A stretch of DNA of 64,000 nt from Paraburkholderia aromaticivorans (GCF_002278075.1 NZ_CP022990.1:1798001-1862000); one strand, 5' to 3'; counted from the first letter of the stretch, positions 18,501-27,363 are shown. The notes: generated from the sequence alone by a model not told the origin. Translations and numbers: made by a program.

Positions 18501-19037
18501 CCGGAGGCGCTGCAGTGGCTCGGCACCGCGTCAGCGGACCTGATCGTGATGGACGTGTCGATGCCGGACATGGACGGCTTCGAGGCGAGCCGCCTGATTC
18601 GCGACAACCATCTGTCGGCGGCGCCGGTTCTGATTCTGTCCGCCAACGCATTCGCCGATGACCGCGACAAAGGCGCCGCGGCCGGTTGCGACGACTACCT
18701 CGCCAAACCGCTCTACATTCCGCTCCTGCTCGACAAACTGGCCGCGCTGCTGCAACTGCACTGGATCGTCGAGCCGACCGACACCGTGGCAACCGCCTCC
18801 GCCGTTGCACGGATCGACGTGACGGCGAGCCTGCCCGCCCCGCTGCGCGAAAAGCTGCAGGCGCAACTGGAAATGGGCTACGTGCAGGGTTTTATCGAAC
18901 AACTCGACGCCGCCGAACATGGCGCGCCGGAACTCGCCAGCGTGCTCGAACCGTTGCGCGCGTTGGCGCGCCGCTTCCGGTTGACTGAACTCGCGCATCT
19001 GCTCGCGCCCACCCAGCAGGTCAATCCCGATGCATGA
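15573..19037 (+). CDS. NCS1-type permease fused to Cys-rich module, histidine kinase and receiver
   Basis: A 1154-residue membrane hybrid sensor kinase. Residues about 65-500 form a 12-helix nucleobase:cation symporter-1 (cytosine/allantoin permease) domain. Residues 521-558 hold eight cysteines (CVIC, CP, CSLCC, C, C), probably binding metal. Two more membrane segments follow at about 590-610 and 637-655, then a coiled coil. The kinase core has HisKA with H708 (LSHELRTPLN), an N box (NLIGNAI), DTGPGMP and GAGLGLTI. The receiver at about 945-1065 has phospho-acceptor D994 and K1045. The ATG at 15573 has AAAGG upstream. It overlaps the LuxR-type regulator by 8 bases and diverges from the amide operon, so it probably senses amides, urea or a related compound. 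Confidence 0.9.
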   Translation: MHQTQPQNPLPAGPATQAGASRPPAAGTQRIVKIRRDYNAWVGDETLEDYALRFTPRTFRRWSEFRVANTAIGAVSFLVLEAIGGALVVNYGFTNAICAILAVSLLIFLTGIPISYYAARNGVDMDLLTRGAGFGYLGSTLTSLIYAVFTFVFFALEAAIMSLALELYLKVPLSVAYVISALVIIPAVTFGITFINRLQGWTQPLWLVLLVVPYAVVLWREPHVLAEWVTFGGISGSGHEFNLVAFGAGCTVVFSLIVQIGEQVDYLRFLPPRTRANRFRWWAALIAAGPGWIVPGAMKMLGGAFLAFLAIQHEIDPVKAVEPTQMYLVAYHYVFHSPEGALAAMTLFVIVSQLKINVTNAYAGSLAWSNFFARLTHSHPGRVVWLVFNVLIALLLVEMGVFEAISKVLALYANVAIAWIGAVVGDLVINKPLGYSPRHVEFKRAHLYDVNPVGVGAMLFASLIAALSHAGVFGTTAEALSSFIALLVAFICAPLLAIATRGRFYLARDGRDLEAGAILRCVICENTFEREDMAHCPAYAGSICSLCCSLDSRCNDSCKPHARLPAQFGNSMRTLFPKLKLGPAGLRLAQYAGLLIAVVTLLGGVLAVQWYQSVRTLPNLDTTVHDVLLQGYLKAFFALALVGCIAAWWLVLANENRKVTQEESQRQAELLMQEIEAHRKTDAALQRASAAAESANRAKSRYVTGLSHELRTPLNSILGYAQLLLQGTDELPPARRNAVATIYRSGEHLLALVDGLLDVARIEAGKLQLNVTEISLPDFVAQLSAMLEPQATDKGLQFEFHTSGRMADVVRIDEKRVRQILINLIGNAIRFTSHGSVKVRAGYAWETITFEIADTGPGMPATELERLFLPFERGAAAREHDHGAGLGLTICRMLTELMGGNLDVQSEVGKGTRFIVKLFAPEVRAPQLLASGPLNVKGYDGPRRTVLVVDDLAEQRRIVVQTLAPLGFNVVEAASGPEALQWLGTASADLIVMDVSMPDMDGFEASRLIRDNHLSAAPVLILSANAFADDRDKGAAAGCDDYLAKPLYIPLLLDKLAALLQLHWIVEPTDTVATASAVARIDVTASLPAPLREKLQAQLEMGYVQGFIEQLDAAEHGAPELASVLEPLRALARRFRLTELAHLLAPTQQVNPDA

Positions 19038-20094
19038 CGACACTGTGCTCCTGCCGCCCGAGACGCAACCGGACTTGCCCGACGGCAAGCCGGTAGTGCT
19101 GATCGTCGACGACACCCCCGACAATCTCGCGCTGCTCTCCGAAACGCTGCAGGCGGCCGGCTACGCGGTACTGGTGGCGCTGGACGGCCAGTCCGCGCTG
19201 CAACGTCTTGCGCGCATCACGCCTGACGCCGTCCTGCTCGACGCGCTGATGCCTGGCCTCGACGGCTTCGAGACGTGCCGGCTAATCAAGGCCGATCCGC
19301 GCAACCGGCATCTGCCCGTGATCTTCATGACCGCACTGACCGATAGCGAACACGTGGTGCAGGGTTTTCGCGTGGGCGGCATCGATTACGTCACCAAGCC
19401 CGTCAAGCCCAGCGAGGTCAGCGCGCGAATTGCCGCGCACGTGCAGCGCTCGCGCCAGCAGCGTCAGGCGGACATGGTGCTGGAGATCGGCATGCGCGCA
19501 GCGCTGATCGCGGCGGCGAGCGGCGAGATCAGGTGGCAGAGCGATCTGGCGCGGCAACGGCTGGCGTGGTACGAGATGGCGCGCACGCCGACGGATGCGC
19601 GAAATGGAGACACTGGCGATCTGGAGCCGGCTTCGGCTTCGTTGGCGTCGGGATGTGTCGACACAGCTTCGCCATTGCAGCACCCGCTCATCGAAGCCGG
19701 TCCGCGTTTGCCGACGACGCTGGAGCAGTGGTTCGTGCGCTGGATCGAAGCCGGTTGCGACTTGCAAGCCGCGTTCGAGACCGCCGCCGACGGCGTGCGC
19801 CGCGTTGCGCGCGTACTGGGCCCCGCAACGCGTGGCGAATGGGTGATCCTGCTGGAAGAATTCGACGATGCCGCTCATACCAGCGCCCTCGCCTCGCAAT
19901 TTGGCCTGACAGCACGCGAAGCGGAGGTGCTGCTGTGGCTCTCGCGCGGCAAGACAAACCGGGATATCGGCGACATTCTCGGGATGGCGCCGCGCACGGT
20001 GAACAAGCACCTCGAACATGTGTTCGGCAAGCTGCATGTCGAAACGCGCGCGGCTGCCGCGGCGATTGCGGCTAAGGCGAGCACGCGGTATTGA
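19030..20094 (+). CDS. LuxR-family response regulator of the permease-kinase
   Basis: A 354-residue response regulator. The N-terminal receiver has the acidic pair (LIVDD), phospho-acceptor D71 (AVLLDALMP), T (FMTA) and K (VTKPVKP). A linker of about 130 residues follows, with a low-complexity part between about 180 and 215. A LuxR/NarL helix-turn-helix ends the protein (LTAREAEVLLWLSRGKTNRDIG). It overlaps the kinase gene by 8 bases, so the two are translated together. Its likely target is the inverted repeat at 15417-15432 and thereby the urt/fmd operon; this is inference. Confidence 0.9.
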   Translation: MHDDTVLLPPETQPDLPDGKPVVLIVDDTPDNLALLSETLQAAGYAVLVALDGQSALQRLARITPDAVLLDALMPGLDGFETCRLIKADPRNRHLPVIFMTALTDSEHVVQGFRVGGIDYVTKPVKPSEVSARIAAHVQRSRQQRQADMVLEIGMRAALIAAASGEIRWQSDLARQRLAWYEMARTPTDARNGDTGDLEPASASLASGCVDTASPLQHPLIEAGPRLPTTLEQWFVRWIEAGCDLQAAFETAADGVRRVARVLGPATRGEWVILLEEFDDAAHTSALASQFGLTAREAEVLLWLSRGKTNRDIGDILGMAPRTVNKHLEHVFGKLHVETRAAAAAIAAKASTRY

Positions 20095-20400
20095 GGCTCA
20101 CCGCGCGGGAGGCAAACTCGCAAGCGACGGCGCAATACAGTCCGTCGTCTGGATGGGCATAGCCGAGCGCAGGCACAGGCCACCGACGGTGGATGATTGC
20201 AGCCCAACATTTCATTGCACCATCGAATTCTTATGGAAACCTTAACGAACAGGCTTGAACACGTATTTTTTTAGACCATGGATCGGCGCCTCGCTGAGTC
20301 AGGTAATCGAAAGCGCCGCTTCATCTTGACGACTCAATCGAACTGCACATTCATTCCCCGGTTACCAGATATTTCATGACAACGTGAAAAAGGACGGGAA
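20095..20400. other. Intergenic region, 306 bases
   Basis: No gene is seen. A TTGACG at 20326-20331 is a possible -35 but no good -10 follows. Short inverted arms TTTCA/TGAAA occur near 20374-20391. The end carries AAAAGGA, the ribosome-binding site of the next gene. Confidence 0.4.
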
Positions 20401-22074
20401 ATGATGACGATCAGGATAGGGAAACGTAAGCGAGTCGCCGCCAGCGTGGGCGCTGTCGTGCTTGCCGGGCTGTACTCGATGGGAGCGGCAGCAGCCGAAG
20501 ACCACGACCGCGATCACCAGCATGAATCGGTGAAGCGTGTACTGCTGATCAGCTTCGATGGTTTGCATGAGCAGGACGTCGCACGTTGTATCGGTTCCAA
20601 TGCATGCCCGAATCTTGCGTTGCTGGCCCGGTCGGGAACGACTTACACCAACGCACACACGCCAGGCCTGTCGGATTCATTCCCCGGCCTTGCGGCGCTC
20701 GTGACCGGCGGTTCGCCCAAATCCGCAGGCCTGTTCTACGACGTGTCTTATGACCGCACGCTGTACGCGCCGTCCGATACCAATTGCACCGGCAAGCAAG
20801 GCTGGAACGTCGTATTCGACGAGACCACCGGTATCGACGGCGAGAACGGCGGCGCATTGACGCATCTCGATGGTGGCGGCGCGTTCAATCCGCAGGCCAT
20901 CCCGCATGCTTTGGTCAACGGCATCTGTACGCCCGTCTATCCGCACAATTATGTGAAGACCAACACGATCTTCGAAGTGGTCAAACGCAACGTGAAAGGC
21001 GCGCGCACCGCCTGGGCCGACAAACACGCATGGGGCTACGACTGGCTCAATGGACCGTCCGGCACGGGCGTCGACGATCTTTCGCGCACCGAGATCAATT
21101 CGATTGATCCGGCTACGAACACGAACTACACCGACGTCTACACGCACACGGAGCAGTTCGACAATCTCCACGTGCAGTCGTTGATCAATGAGATCGACGG
21201 CAAGGATTCGACGGGTCAATCCAGCGCAGAGGTGCCCACCGTCTTTGGAACCAACTTCCAGACCTTGAGCGTCGCCCAGAAGGCGACAGTCGCCGCTGGC
21301 GGAGGCTATCTGGATGCGAGTTTCACGCCGGGGCCACAGGTCACCAACGCCATTGCCTATCTGGACAGCGCCTTGGGCCGCATCGTTTCCGAACTGAAGC
21401 AGCGCAACCTCTATTCGTCGACAGCGATCATCGTCACGGCGAAGCACGGGCAATCCCCGACCGATCATTCGAAGCTGATCAAGAACGGCGACACGCTCTC
21501 AAAACTGCTTGAAGCAAACAACTATCTGGATCCGAACGGCAACTTCGGGCAGAACAGTACGAAGAGCGGCAACCTCAATGACGGAACGGGCCTTGTCGGT
21601 ACGGGTTTCGTGCAGACCGACGACGTCGGCCTGATCTGGTTGCGCGATCAAAGCCAACTGCCCGCGGTGGTGAAATCCTTGAAAGACAACCTGGGTTGCA
21701 ACGCTCCCGGCATTTGCGCGGACGGCCCGCAGGCGTACATTCTGTACGGCCCGCAGTTGAGTGGCCGGTTCGGCGATCCTGCGGGTGGACGCACGCCTGA
21801 CATCGTCGTCCAGCCGAACCCGGGGGTCATCTATACCTCGAGCAAGACCAAGGACGAAGAGCACGGCGGCAACGCTCCCGACGACAGCCATCTCGGACTG
21901 GTGATCTACGTGCCTCACGCCCATCACGCTGGACGGATGAACGACGAGCATGTCCTGACCACGCAGGTTGCGCCGACGATTTTGCGTTTGCTCGATCTGA
22001 ACCCTGAATTGCTGCACTCGGTCGCGATTGAGGGAACGCGTGCGCTGCCGGAGTTCGATCGGGAGCGCTTCTAG
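20401..22074 (+). CDS. Exported type I phosphodiesterase / alkaline phosphatase superfamily protein
   Basis: A 557-residue protein with a signal peptide (hydrophobic AGLYSMGAAAA region, cleavage near residue 32). The mature protein starts the phosphodiesterase/nucleotide-pyrophosphatase fold with metal ligand D53 (LLISFDGL). The nucleophile region is SDSFPG at 91-96, where the classic family has a Thr/Ser before FPN. The second metal site has TAKHGQSPTDH, and a late EEHGG/DDSH region also contributes ligands. It probably hydrolyses phosphodiester or phosphonate bonds in the periplasm; the substrate is unknown. AGGA is placed well for the ATG at 20401; an adjacent ATG at 20404 is also possible. 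It appears to be a single-gene unit followed by a hairpin. Confidence 0.85.
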   Translation: MMTIRIGKRKRVAASVGAVVLAGLYSMGAAAAEDHDRDHQHESVKRVLLISFDGLHEQDVARCIGSNACPNLALLARSGTTYTNAHTPGLSDSFPGLAALVTGGSPKSAGLFYDVSYDRTLYAPSDTNCTGKQGWNVVFDETTGIDGENGGALTHLDGGGAFNPQAIPHALVNGICTPVYPHNYVKTNTIFEVVKRNVKGARTAWADKHAWGYDWLNGPSGTGVDDLSRTEINSIDPATNTNYTDVYTHTEQFDNLHVQSLINEIDGKDSTGQSSAEVPTVFGTNFQTLSVAQKATVAAGGGYLDASFTPGPQVTNAIAYLDSALGRIVSELKQRNLYSSTAIIVTAKHGQSPTDHSKLIKNGDTLSKLLEANNYLDPNGNFGQNSTKSGNLNDGTGLVGTGFVQTDDVGLIWLRDQSQLPAVVKSLKDNLGCNAPGICADGPQAYILYGPQLSGRFGDPAGGRTPDIVVQPNPGVIYTSSKTKDEEHGGNAPDDSHLGLVIYVPHAHHAGRMNDEHVLTTQVAPTILRLLDLNPELLHSVAIEGTRALPEFDRERF

Positions 22075-22080
22075 CACTGC

Positions 22081-22114
22081 GGGCTATGCTCTGTACGCTG
22101 GCAGAGCACAGCCC
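22081..22114 (+). terminator. Hairpin after the phosphodiesterase gene
   Basis: Arms GGGCTATGCTCTG and CAGAGCACAGCCC pair over 13 positions with one mismatch around an 8-base loop, a few bases after the stop codon, followed by TTTCGC. The U-tract is short, so termination strength is uncertain. Confidence 0.5.
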
Positions 22115-22303
22115 TTTCGCCTGGCCGTCCATCGCTGCCCGTTGGTGATGGACCCTTGCCACGTAGTTTCGCGAGTTTTGAAGAACACCCGAGCCTGAAC
22201 GGCGATCGGAAAATGCTACAAGTGCTTACAAATCTTGCGGACTTTATGTCCACCGGTTTGTCAGCTCCCGCGTTCTTGCTGACACACGTCAACGGAGCGC
22301 GAG

Positions 22304-22999
22304 ATGAACACCAACCTCACACCCAATCTGCCGCAACGCAATCGTATTCACCCGCTGGTTGCCGGGGCGGCCGTGGCCGTCATCCTGGCGAGTGCGACAG
22401 GCATTGCTGCAATGACCGGCATTCTGCCGACCTCGCGCGCAACGACCGCGCCGTCGACGCCAGTTGCACCGGTGGCCGCCCAAATTCCAAGCGCCCCTGC
22501 GACTTCACCGCAACCTGCTGCGGAGCAACGCGTCACGCGTGAGGGCACGGCAGCGCAACCCCGCGTCCCTCATCACCGCAGCGCGACGGTCGAGCAGGCT
22601 CCGAGGTATGCGAACGACAATAGCTATCAGAGCCTGGCACAACCCGCCCCAAGGCCGGTTGCCGTCGACCCGAATGCGGGCGAAGTGGTGGCCGTCAATG
22701 CGGTGCAGGAAGCCGAACCGACCACGGGTCTCGGAGCCGTGGGCGGAGCTGTCGCCGGCGGTCTGTTGGGAAATCAGGTGGGAGGCGGACGCGGTCGCGT
22801 TCTGGCCACGATTGCAGGCGCGGTAGGCGGCGGACTGGCGGGTAACGGCATCGAGCATGCGGTGCGCAAGGCGACGAGCTACCAGGTGCAGGTAAGAATG
22901 CAGGACGGCAGCTACCGCAATTTCAATTACTCGACGCAGCCGCCGGTGCAGGTGGGTGAGCGCGTCCATGTCTCCGGCGACACGCTGAGCACGTCGTAA
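22304..22999 (+). CDS. Glycine-zipper (2TM/SlyB-like) membrane protein
   Basis: A 231-residue protein with one N-terminal hydrophobic segment (about 18-42), a Pro/Ala-rich linker to about 135, and a glycine-zipper domain at about 143-187 (GAVGGAVAGGLLGNQVGGG then GAVGGGLAGNGIE). A beta-rich tail ends with VQVGERVHV. This layout is common among beta-proteobacterial envelope proteins related to SlyB/PcP outer-membrane lipoproteins, although no lipobox is seen here. It is probably anchored in the inner membrane by the first segment. Function is unknown beyond envelope association. Confidence 0.8.
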   Translation: MNTNLTPNLPQRNRIHPLVAGAAVAVILASATGIAAMTGILPTSRATTAPSTPVAPVAAQIPSAPATSPQPAAEQRVTREGTAAQPRVPHHRSATVEQAPRYANDNSYQSLAQPAPRPVAVDPNAGEVVAVNAVQEAEPTTGLGAVGGAVAGGLLGNQVGGGRGRVLATIAGAVGGGLAGNGIEHAVRKATSYQVQVRMQDGSYRNFNYSTQPPVQVGERVHVSGDTLSTS

Positions 23000-23151
23000 T
23001 CACGATCAGCGCCGGCAGTATCCCAAGCAGCTTACTGCCGGTTACAGAATTGACATTTCAGCCGCACCTGCGGCCGCGTGTCACGCCTAAAATCCGCGTC
23101 ACTTCGCCATTGTCTGGCATCCGTCGGAAGTGGGCAGAACAGGAGAACTCC

Positions 23152-23442
23152 ATGAAACGCGCTACCCTTTTTCTGGCAGTCGGCATATCCGCTGCGTGCG
23201 CATCCAGCGCGGCTCTCGCGCACGCGGACATTGGCGTGTTTCTGGGCGTGCCGGGACCCGTCTATGCCGCGCCGCCCCCCGTCGTGTACGAGGCTCCGCC
23301 GCCAGTGGTCTATGCACCCGCCCCCGTCTATGGCTACGGCTACGGATATCGCTACGACCAGGATTACGGCGACGGTCGCCGGTGGCATGACCACGGTCGC
23401 CATCGCGGATGGGAACACCATCGTCATGACGACGACGACTGA
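23152..23442 (+). CDS. Small secreted Pro/Tyr- and His-rich protein
   Basis: A 96-residue protein with a clear signal peptide (MKRATLFLAVGISAACASSA, cleavage after ALA-HA). The mature part has tandem PPPVVYEA/PPPVVYAP repeats, then a Tyr/Gly run, and ends in a His/Asp/Arg-rich tail (HDHGRHRGWEHHRH, DDDD). The ATG at 23152 has AGGAG upstream; a longer in-frame start is unlikely. Similar small Burkholderiaceae periplasmic proteins are annotated as hypothetical. The tail could bind metal ions, which is inference. Confidence 0.75.
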   Translation: MKRATLFLAVGISAACASSAALAHADIGVFLGVPGPVYAAPPPVVYEAPPPVVYAPAPVYGYGYGYRYDQDYGDGRRWHDHGRHRGWEHHRHDDDD

Positions 23443-23495
23443 GTCGCCTAAGCCGCCCGCCGCCAGCCAATGCGCTCAAACGGGCAGGCGCGGCT

Positions 23496-24716
23496 TCACG
23501 TTTTACCCCCGAGCGTCGTGGCGGTGGTCGTTCTGCTGATGGCCAGCGCAAACAGCGTCGCGATACAGAATCCCGCCCCGGCGTAAAACGTCGTGCTGGC
23601 GCCGAGTCGCTCCCAGAGTTCGCCGGCCACGACGCTCGCAACGAGCATCGCCAACCCGCTCATCAGGTTGAAGAAACCGAAGGCAGTGCCTTTCAGTTCC
23701 GGCGGCGCCGAACGCGCCACCATGGTCGCGAGGAGACCCTGCGTCAGCCCCATATGCAGCCCCCAAAGCGCCACGCCGATTATCACGACTGGCCAGGAGG
23801 TGCCGTGCGCGAGCACGATGTCCGACGCAATGAGCACGACGAGGCCCACGGACAGCAACTTTGTGTGGCTCATCGAGTCGGCCAGTTTCCCGAACGGATA
23901 CGCTGAAAGCGCGTACACGACATTCATGGTGACCATGACGAGGGGGACCAGCGCTACCGGAACGCCGGCTTGCATAGCGCGGAGCACAAGAAAGGCTTCA
24001 CTGAACCGCGCGAGCGTGAAGACCGCGCCGACGCCGACCACCCACCAGTATGCGGCCGAGAGTTTCTTCAGGTTGTCGCGCGTGACCGGATTGACGCGTT
24101 TCGTATCCGGCTGCCGCTCGGGTTCCCTGATACCGCAAGCCAATAGCGCAACGGCAAAGAGCCCCGGCACCATCGCGATCCAGAACACCAGGCGGAAGTT
24201 ATTGGCCCACAGCAGCATCAACCCGACCGCAAACAGTGGCCCGAGAAGCGCGCCGACCGTGTCAAGAGACTGCCGGAGGCCATAAGCCGCGCCACGGAGA
24301 TGCGCGGGGGTGATGTCCGCCACGAGCGCGTCGCGCGGCGCCCCTCGAATGCCCTTTCCGATGCGGTCGACGACACGAGCGGTCAGCACGAACCCGGCCG
24401 TGGGCGCGAGCGCAAATAGCGGCTTGCTCAGTGTGCCCAGGCCGTATCCCACCACAGCAAGCCACTTGCGGTTGCCGAGGTAGTCGCTCAGCACGCCCGA
24501 AAACACCTTCACGATCGGCGCTGCAGCCTCGGCGAAGCCTTCGATCAAACCGACCATCACGGCGCTCGCACCCAGACTCGTCACGAGGAACATCGGCAGA
24601 AGGCTGTGGATGATTTCCGACGAGATGTCCATGAACATGCTCACGAAACCGAGCATCCAGATGCCGCGCGGAATTTGACGGAGCGTACCGTAGCGCTCGG
24701 TGGTATCGGTCTGCAC
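23496..24716 (-). CDS. MFS transporter
   Basis: A protein of about 406 residues with twelve predicted transmembrane helices. MFS motif A is seen as GVLSDYLGNRKW between helices 2 and 3, and RVVDRIGKGIRGAPRDAL fits the loop of a drug/metabolite subfamily. No ATG precedes the conserved N-terminus (RGIWMLGFVSMFMD). The GTG at 24716 is chosen because it gives a normal length; a TTG at 24818 would add 34 residues. The substrate is unknown. It is convergent with the small secreted protein gene. Confidence 0.8.
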   Translation of the reverse strand: MQTDTTERYGTLRQIPRGIWMLGFVSMFMDISSEIIHSLLPMFLVTSLGASAVMVGLIEGFAEAAAPIVKVFSGVLSDYLGNRKWLAVVGYGLGTLSKPLFALAPTAGFVLTARVVDRIGKGIRGAPRDALVADITPAHLRGAAYGLRQSLDTVGALLGPLFAVGLMLLWANNFRLVFWIAMVPGLFAVALLACGIREPERQPDTKRVNPVTRDNLKKLSAAYWWVVGVGAVFTLARFSEAFLVLRAMQAGVPVALVPLVMVTMNVVYALSAYPFGKLADSMSHTKLLSVGLVVLIASDIVLAHGTSWPVVIIGVALWGLHMGLTQGLLATMVARSAPPELKGTAFGFFNLMSGLAMLVASVVAGELWERLGASTTFYAGAGFCIATLFALAISRTTTATTLGGKT

Positions 24717-24961
24717 GTGTCGCGGTTCGTGGTGTTTGTCGGGGCTGGTTGGTACGGCAGAAGTCCGAATGTACTGATACTCAGAGCTCGGAGCGAGTTG
24801 GCCGAATGCTGGCCTCAAGCCGGGCGGTGACGCGCGCGCATCTGAATCGATACCGCGCCTGTCAGATGCTTTGTAGCCGAAAAAAATGCCGCTCGTGGCC
24901 GCTCCTGCAGTGGGCGCCCCTTTAAGGTTGAGAGGTCGTCCGCGATCGATTCTTCAGTAGT

Positions 24962-25486
24962 CTACTGTGTTCCGGCAGGCGGTGGCCCCATCCGGTATTG
25001 CTGTTGCAACATCATGTTGTTCATCATCTCCTGCTGCATCCGCAGGTATTGGTCAGTCATGTATTGACGTTGGCGCAGTTGCTCGGGCGTCAGGTGTGAG
25101 TAATAGCCGCCCATATGCCCCCAGCCCCCCATCATCCCGGGACCGGCGCCACCCATCACTCCCGGGCCCATTCCATGACCCATCATCCCCGGGCCCCACA
25201 TGCCGTGCATGACTGTCATCGCGCTTTGCATCGTGGCCCAATGCCGCTGGAGTAGCTTCTCGCGTTCCTGGGGGTCTTGAGTCTTACGAATCTGCTCCAT
25301 CTGCGCTTGCATTGTTTTCATTTGCTCCTGAAGCTGGGCCAGATTCCTGTCGAATTCAGCGGCGCTGGAGGGTGGCGTTTTCGAACTGCTCGGTGGGGTA
25401 GCCGTGTCCCTGGATGCAGCTTGCAGAACCGGGGACGTCAACGCGACACCGATACCAACAGCGGTCGCAACTAGAAGCGTTTTCAT
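24962..25486 (-). CDS. Exported Met/Gly/His-rich protein
   Basis: A 174-residue protein with a signal peptide (residues 1-24, ending in LQAA). A helical Gln/Glu-rich segment (about 45-85) has coiled-coil character. It is followed by a low-complexity stretch rich in Met, Gly and His (GPGMMGHGMGPGVMGG and similar) and a Met/Gln-rich C-terminal helix. Such composition is common in periplasmic copper- or silver-handling proteins, but no defined metal domain is recognised. It is transcribed alone, with promoter-sized spacing on both sides. Confidence 0.75.
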   Translation of the reverse strand: MKTLLVATAVGIGVALTSPVLQAASRDTATPPSSSKTPPSSAAEFDRNLAQLQEQMKTMQAQMEQIRKTQDPQEREKLLQRHWATMQSAMTVMHGMWGPGMMGHGMGPGVMGGAGPGMMGGWGHMGGYYSHLTPEQLRQRQYMTDQYLRMQQEMMNNMMLQQQYRMGPPPAGTQ

Positions 25487-25704
25487 ATTTCCTCCCTATA
25501 GCGTGCGGAATCTCGACGAAGCGCGTGTGGCGATCGTCCACTACAAGGCTACATGCCAGGAGGGACCTTTTCTTGACGCTTGTCAACGAAGCACGGGAGT
25601 CGATTGGCCCGCTATCGGGCTTTCCATACAGGGAGATGCCGTGCCATCGTCTGCAACCTGGACGAGGTCGATGACACGTCCGTCAGGGAACGGCGAATGA
25701 GACG

Positions 25705-25732
25705 ACGGCGGCGCTCTCTTGGCCGCCGCCGT
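25705..25732 (-). terminator. GC-rich hairpin after the MFS gene
   Basis: Arms ACGGCGGCG and CGCCGCCGT form a 9-bp stem with a 10-base loop, 28 bases downstream of the minus-strand MFS stop. No proper U-run follows in that direction. Confidence 0.4.
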
Positions 25733-25759
25733 AATAAAGTTTGCCGCAGGTGAGCGCCG

Positions 25760-27079
25760 TCACGCAGCGTCAATCTGTCCGCCGGTCGCGCGAACGCGTC
25801 TGCGGTGACCCGTAAGCGTCCACGCAATCGCGGTCCCGATCGCGAGAGCAAACAGGCATGCAGTGGGAACAAGCATAGGCGCAACGTGACTGTTGGTCAC
25901 TTTCCCGACGTACGGCATCAGGTTCTGCCCGAAGAACCCACCAAGATTGCCGATGCAGTTGATGGCGGCGACACTCGCCGCGGCTCGAGCGCCAGAGAAG
26001 AAGCGCGGGGGAAGCGACCAGAAGCACGGGTATAACAGCGGAATACAGGCGCCGCCCAGACAAAGGGCAACGAAACGCCATGCCACCGTCGGCAGGACGA
26101 GGCTCGATGCGAAGCAAACCACGCCAATGCCGGCAATGACGACCATTGCTTTCAACACCACCTGTTCGCGTTTGAGCTTGCCGGGAAGCCACAGCAGTAA
26201 AAGCGTCGCCAGTGCCCATGGAATCATGTTCAGCAACCCGTTTGCGCTCGACGAAGCACCCCAGCTTTTCACCAATGTGGGCATCCAGTACGTAACGCCA
26301 TACAGCGACGTGGACATCAGCATGTAGGTCGCTGCAAACATAATGACCTTGGGGTCAAGCAAGGCGGCCCAAGGCCTGGATCCTTTCGCTTCAGGCGAGG
26401 CTTCGCGCTCGAGCGCCGAGAGTACGAGGTCCTTTTCCTCTTGCGAAAGAAAGTTTGCTTCCTTCACCGAGCTTGGCAGGTACTTCAGCGCGACCACGGC
26501 AATCAGGATTGCCGGAATACCGGTGGCAAGGAAGACCCACTGCCAACCCGCCATGCCGAATGTGCCGCCCAAAGAGAGGAGCAGGCCACCCACCAGGGAG
26601 CCTAGCATATTGGCCAGTGAACTGCCGAGCGTGAACAGACCGAGCACACGAGTCCGCGCGCTCTGGGGAAACCACTGCGTCAGGTAGTAAATGACGCCAG
26701 GATAGAAACCCGCTTCAGCGACACCCAATGCAAAGCGAAACGAGTAGAAGACAGGAAGCGATTTTGTGAAGGCCATCAGCACGGTGACGATGCCCCACGT
26801 CATCATGATGCGCGCGAGCCAGGTGCGGGCGCCGAAGCGATGCAGGGCTAGCGTGCTGGGCACCTCGAACAGCAGATACCCGATGAAGAACAACGACGCG
26901 CCGAGGCCGTAGGCCGCTTCCGTCATGCCAAGAGCCTGCACCATTTCCAGTTTGGCGAAGCCGACGTTCTGGCGGTCGATGAACGCGATAAGAAACATGA
27001 CAATCAACAGCGGCATCAGCCGCCATGCCATTTTCCTCATCACTTGCTGCTCGCGTGTCGCGGAGGTAGACATTTTCAT
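25760..27079 (-). CDS. MFS transporter, anion:cation symporter (tartrate/phthalate-type)
   Basis: A 439-residue carrier of the ACS family of the major facilitator superfamily. It has the typical N-terminus (MRKMAWRLMPLLIVMFLIAFIDRQNVGFAK), shown here only as a pattern of a Lys/Arg-rich start followed by helix 1 and the DRxNVGFA loop, and twelve helices. ACS carriers import organic anions such as tartrate, galactarate or aromatic acids. It shares a 17-bp operator with the MFS/amidohydrolase operon on the other side of the GntR gene, so it probably imports the same or a related compound. Confidence 0.85.
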   Translation of the reverse strand: MKMSTSATREQQVMRKMAWRLMPLLIVMFLIAFIDRQNVGFAKLEMVQALGMTEAAYGLGASLFFIGYLLFEVPSTLALHRFGARTWLARIMMTWGIVTVLMAFTKSLPVFYSFRFALGVAEAGFYPGVIYYLTQWFPQSARTRVLGLFTLGSSLANMLGSLVGGLLLSLGGTFGMAGWQWVFLATGIPAILIAVVALKYLPSSVKEANFLSQEEKDLVLSALEREASPEAKGSRPWAALLDPKVIMFAATYMLMSTSLYGVTYWMPTLVKSWGASSSANGLLNMIPWALATLLLLWLPGKLKREQVVLKAMVVIAGIGVVCFASSLVLPTVAWRFVALCLGGACIPLLYPCFWSLPPRFFSGARAAASVAAINCIGNLGGFFGQNLMPYVGKVTNSHVAPMLVPTACLFALAIGTAIAWTLTGHRRRVRATGGQIDAA

Positions 27080-27153
27080 TCCGGGGTCCGTGGCCGCTCA
27101 CGCTCGACTGTTTTGAACCAGAAACCTTCAGCCAGACGAAGACAAGCCAATTG

Positions 27154-27170
27154 ATATAGTCATATATATG
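27154..27170. promoter_or_regulatory. Putative GntR operator upstream of the minus-strand MFS gene
   Basis: ATATAGTCATATATATG is identical to the 17-mer at 28199-28215 and contains the palindrome CATATATATG. It lies about 75 bases upstream of the carrier start. Assignment to the GntR regulator encoded between the two copies is inference. Confidence 0.65.
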
Positions 27171-27363
27171 TTTGTATGTTTTGCACGGCATTGCAATGAG
27201 GTCTAACCCGGACTCATGCATGGAGGGGGCGATGCGCTGGTAGATGGTGATGCCGCATGTCGGAGCCGGCTGGCGAGCGAAAATGCCGCCTCCGGCCTGG
27301 CAGGGCGCCGGCCGAGCGCGGTAAGGCGATGACTGCATTAGCCGGGCGGCGGCGATCGTGTTT

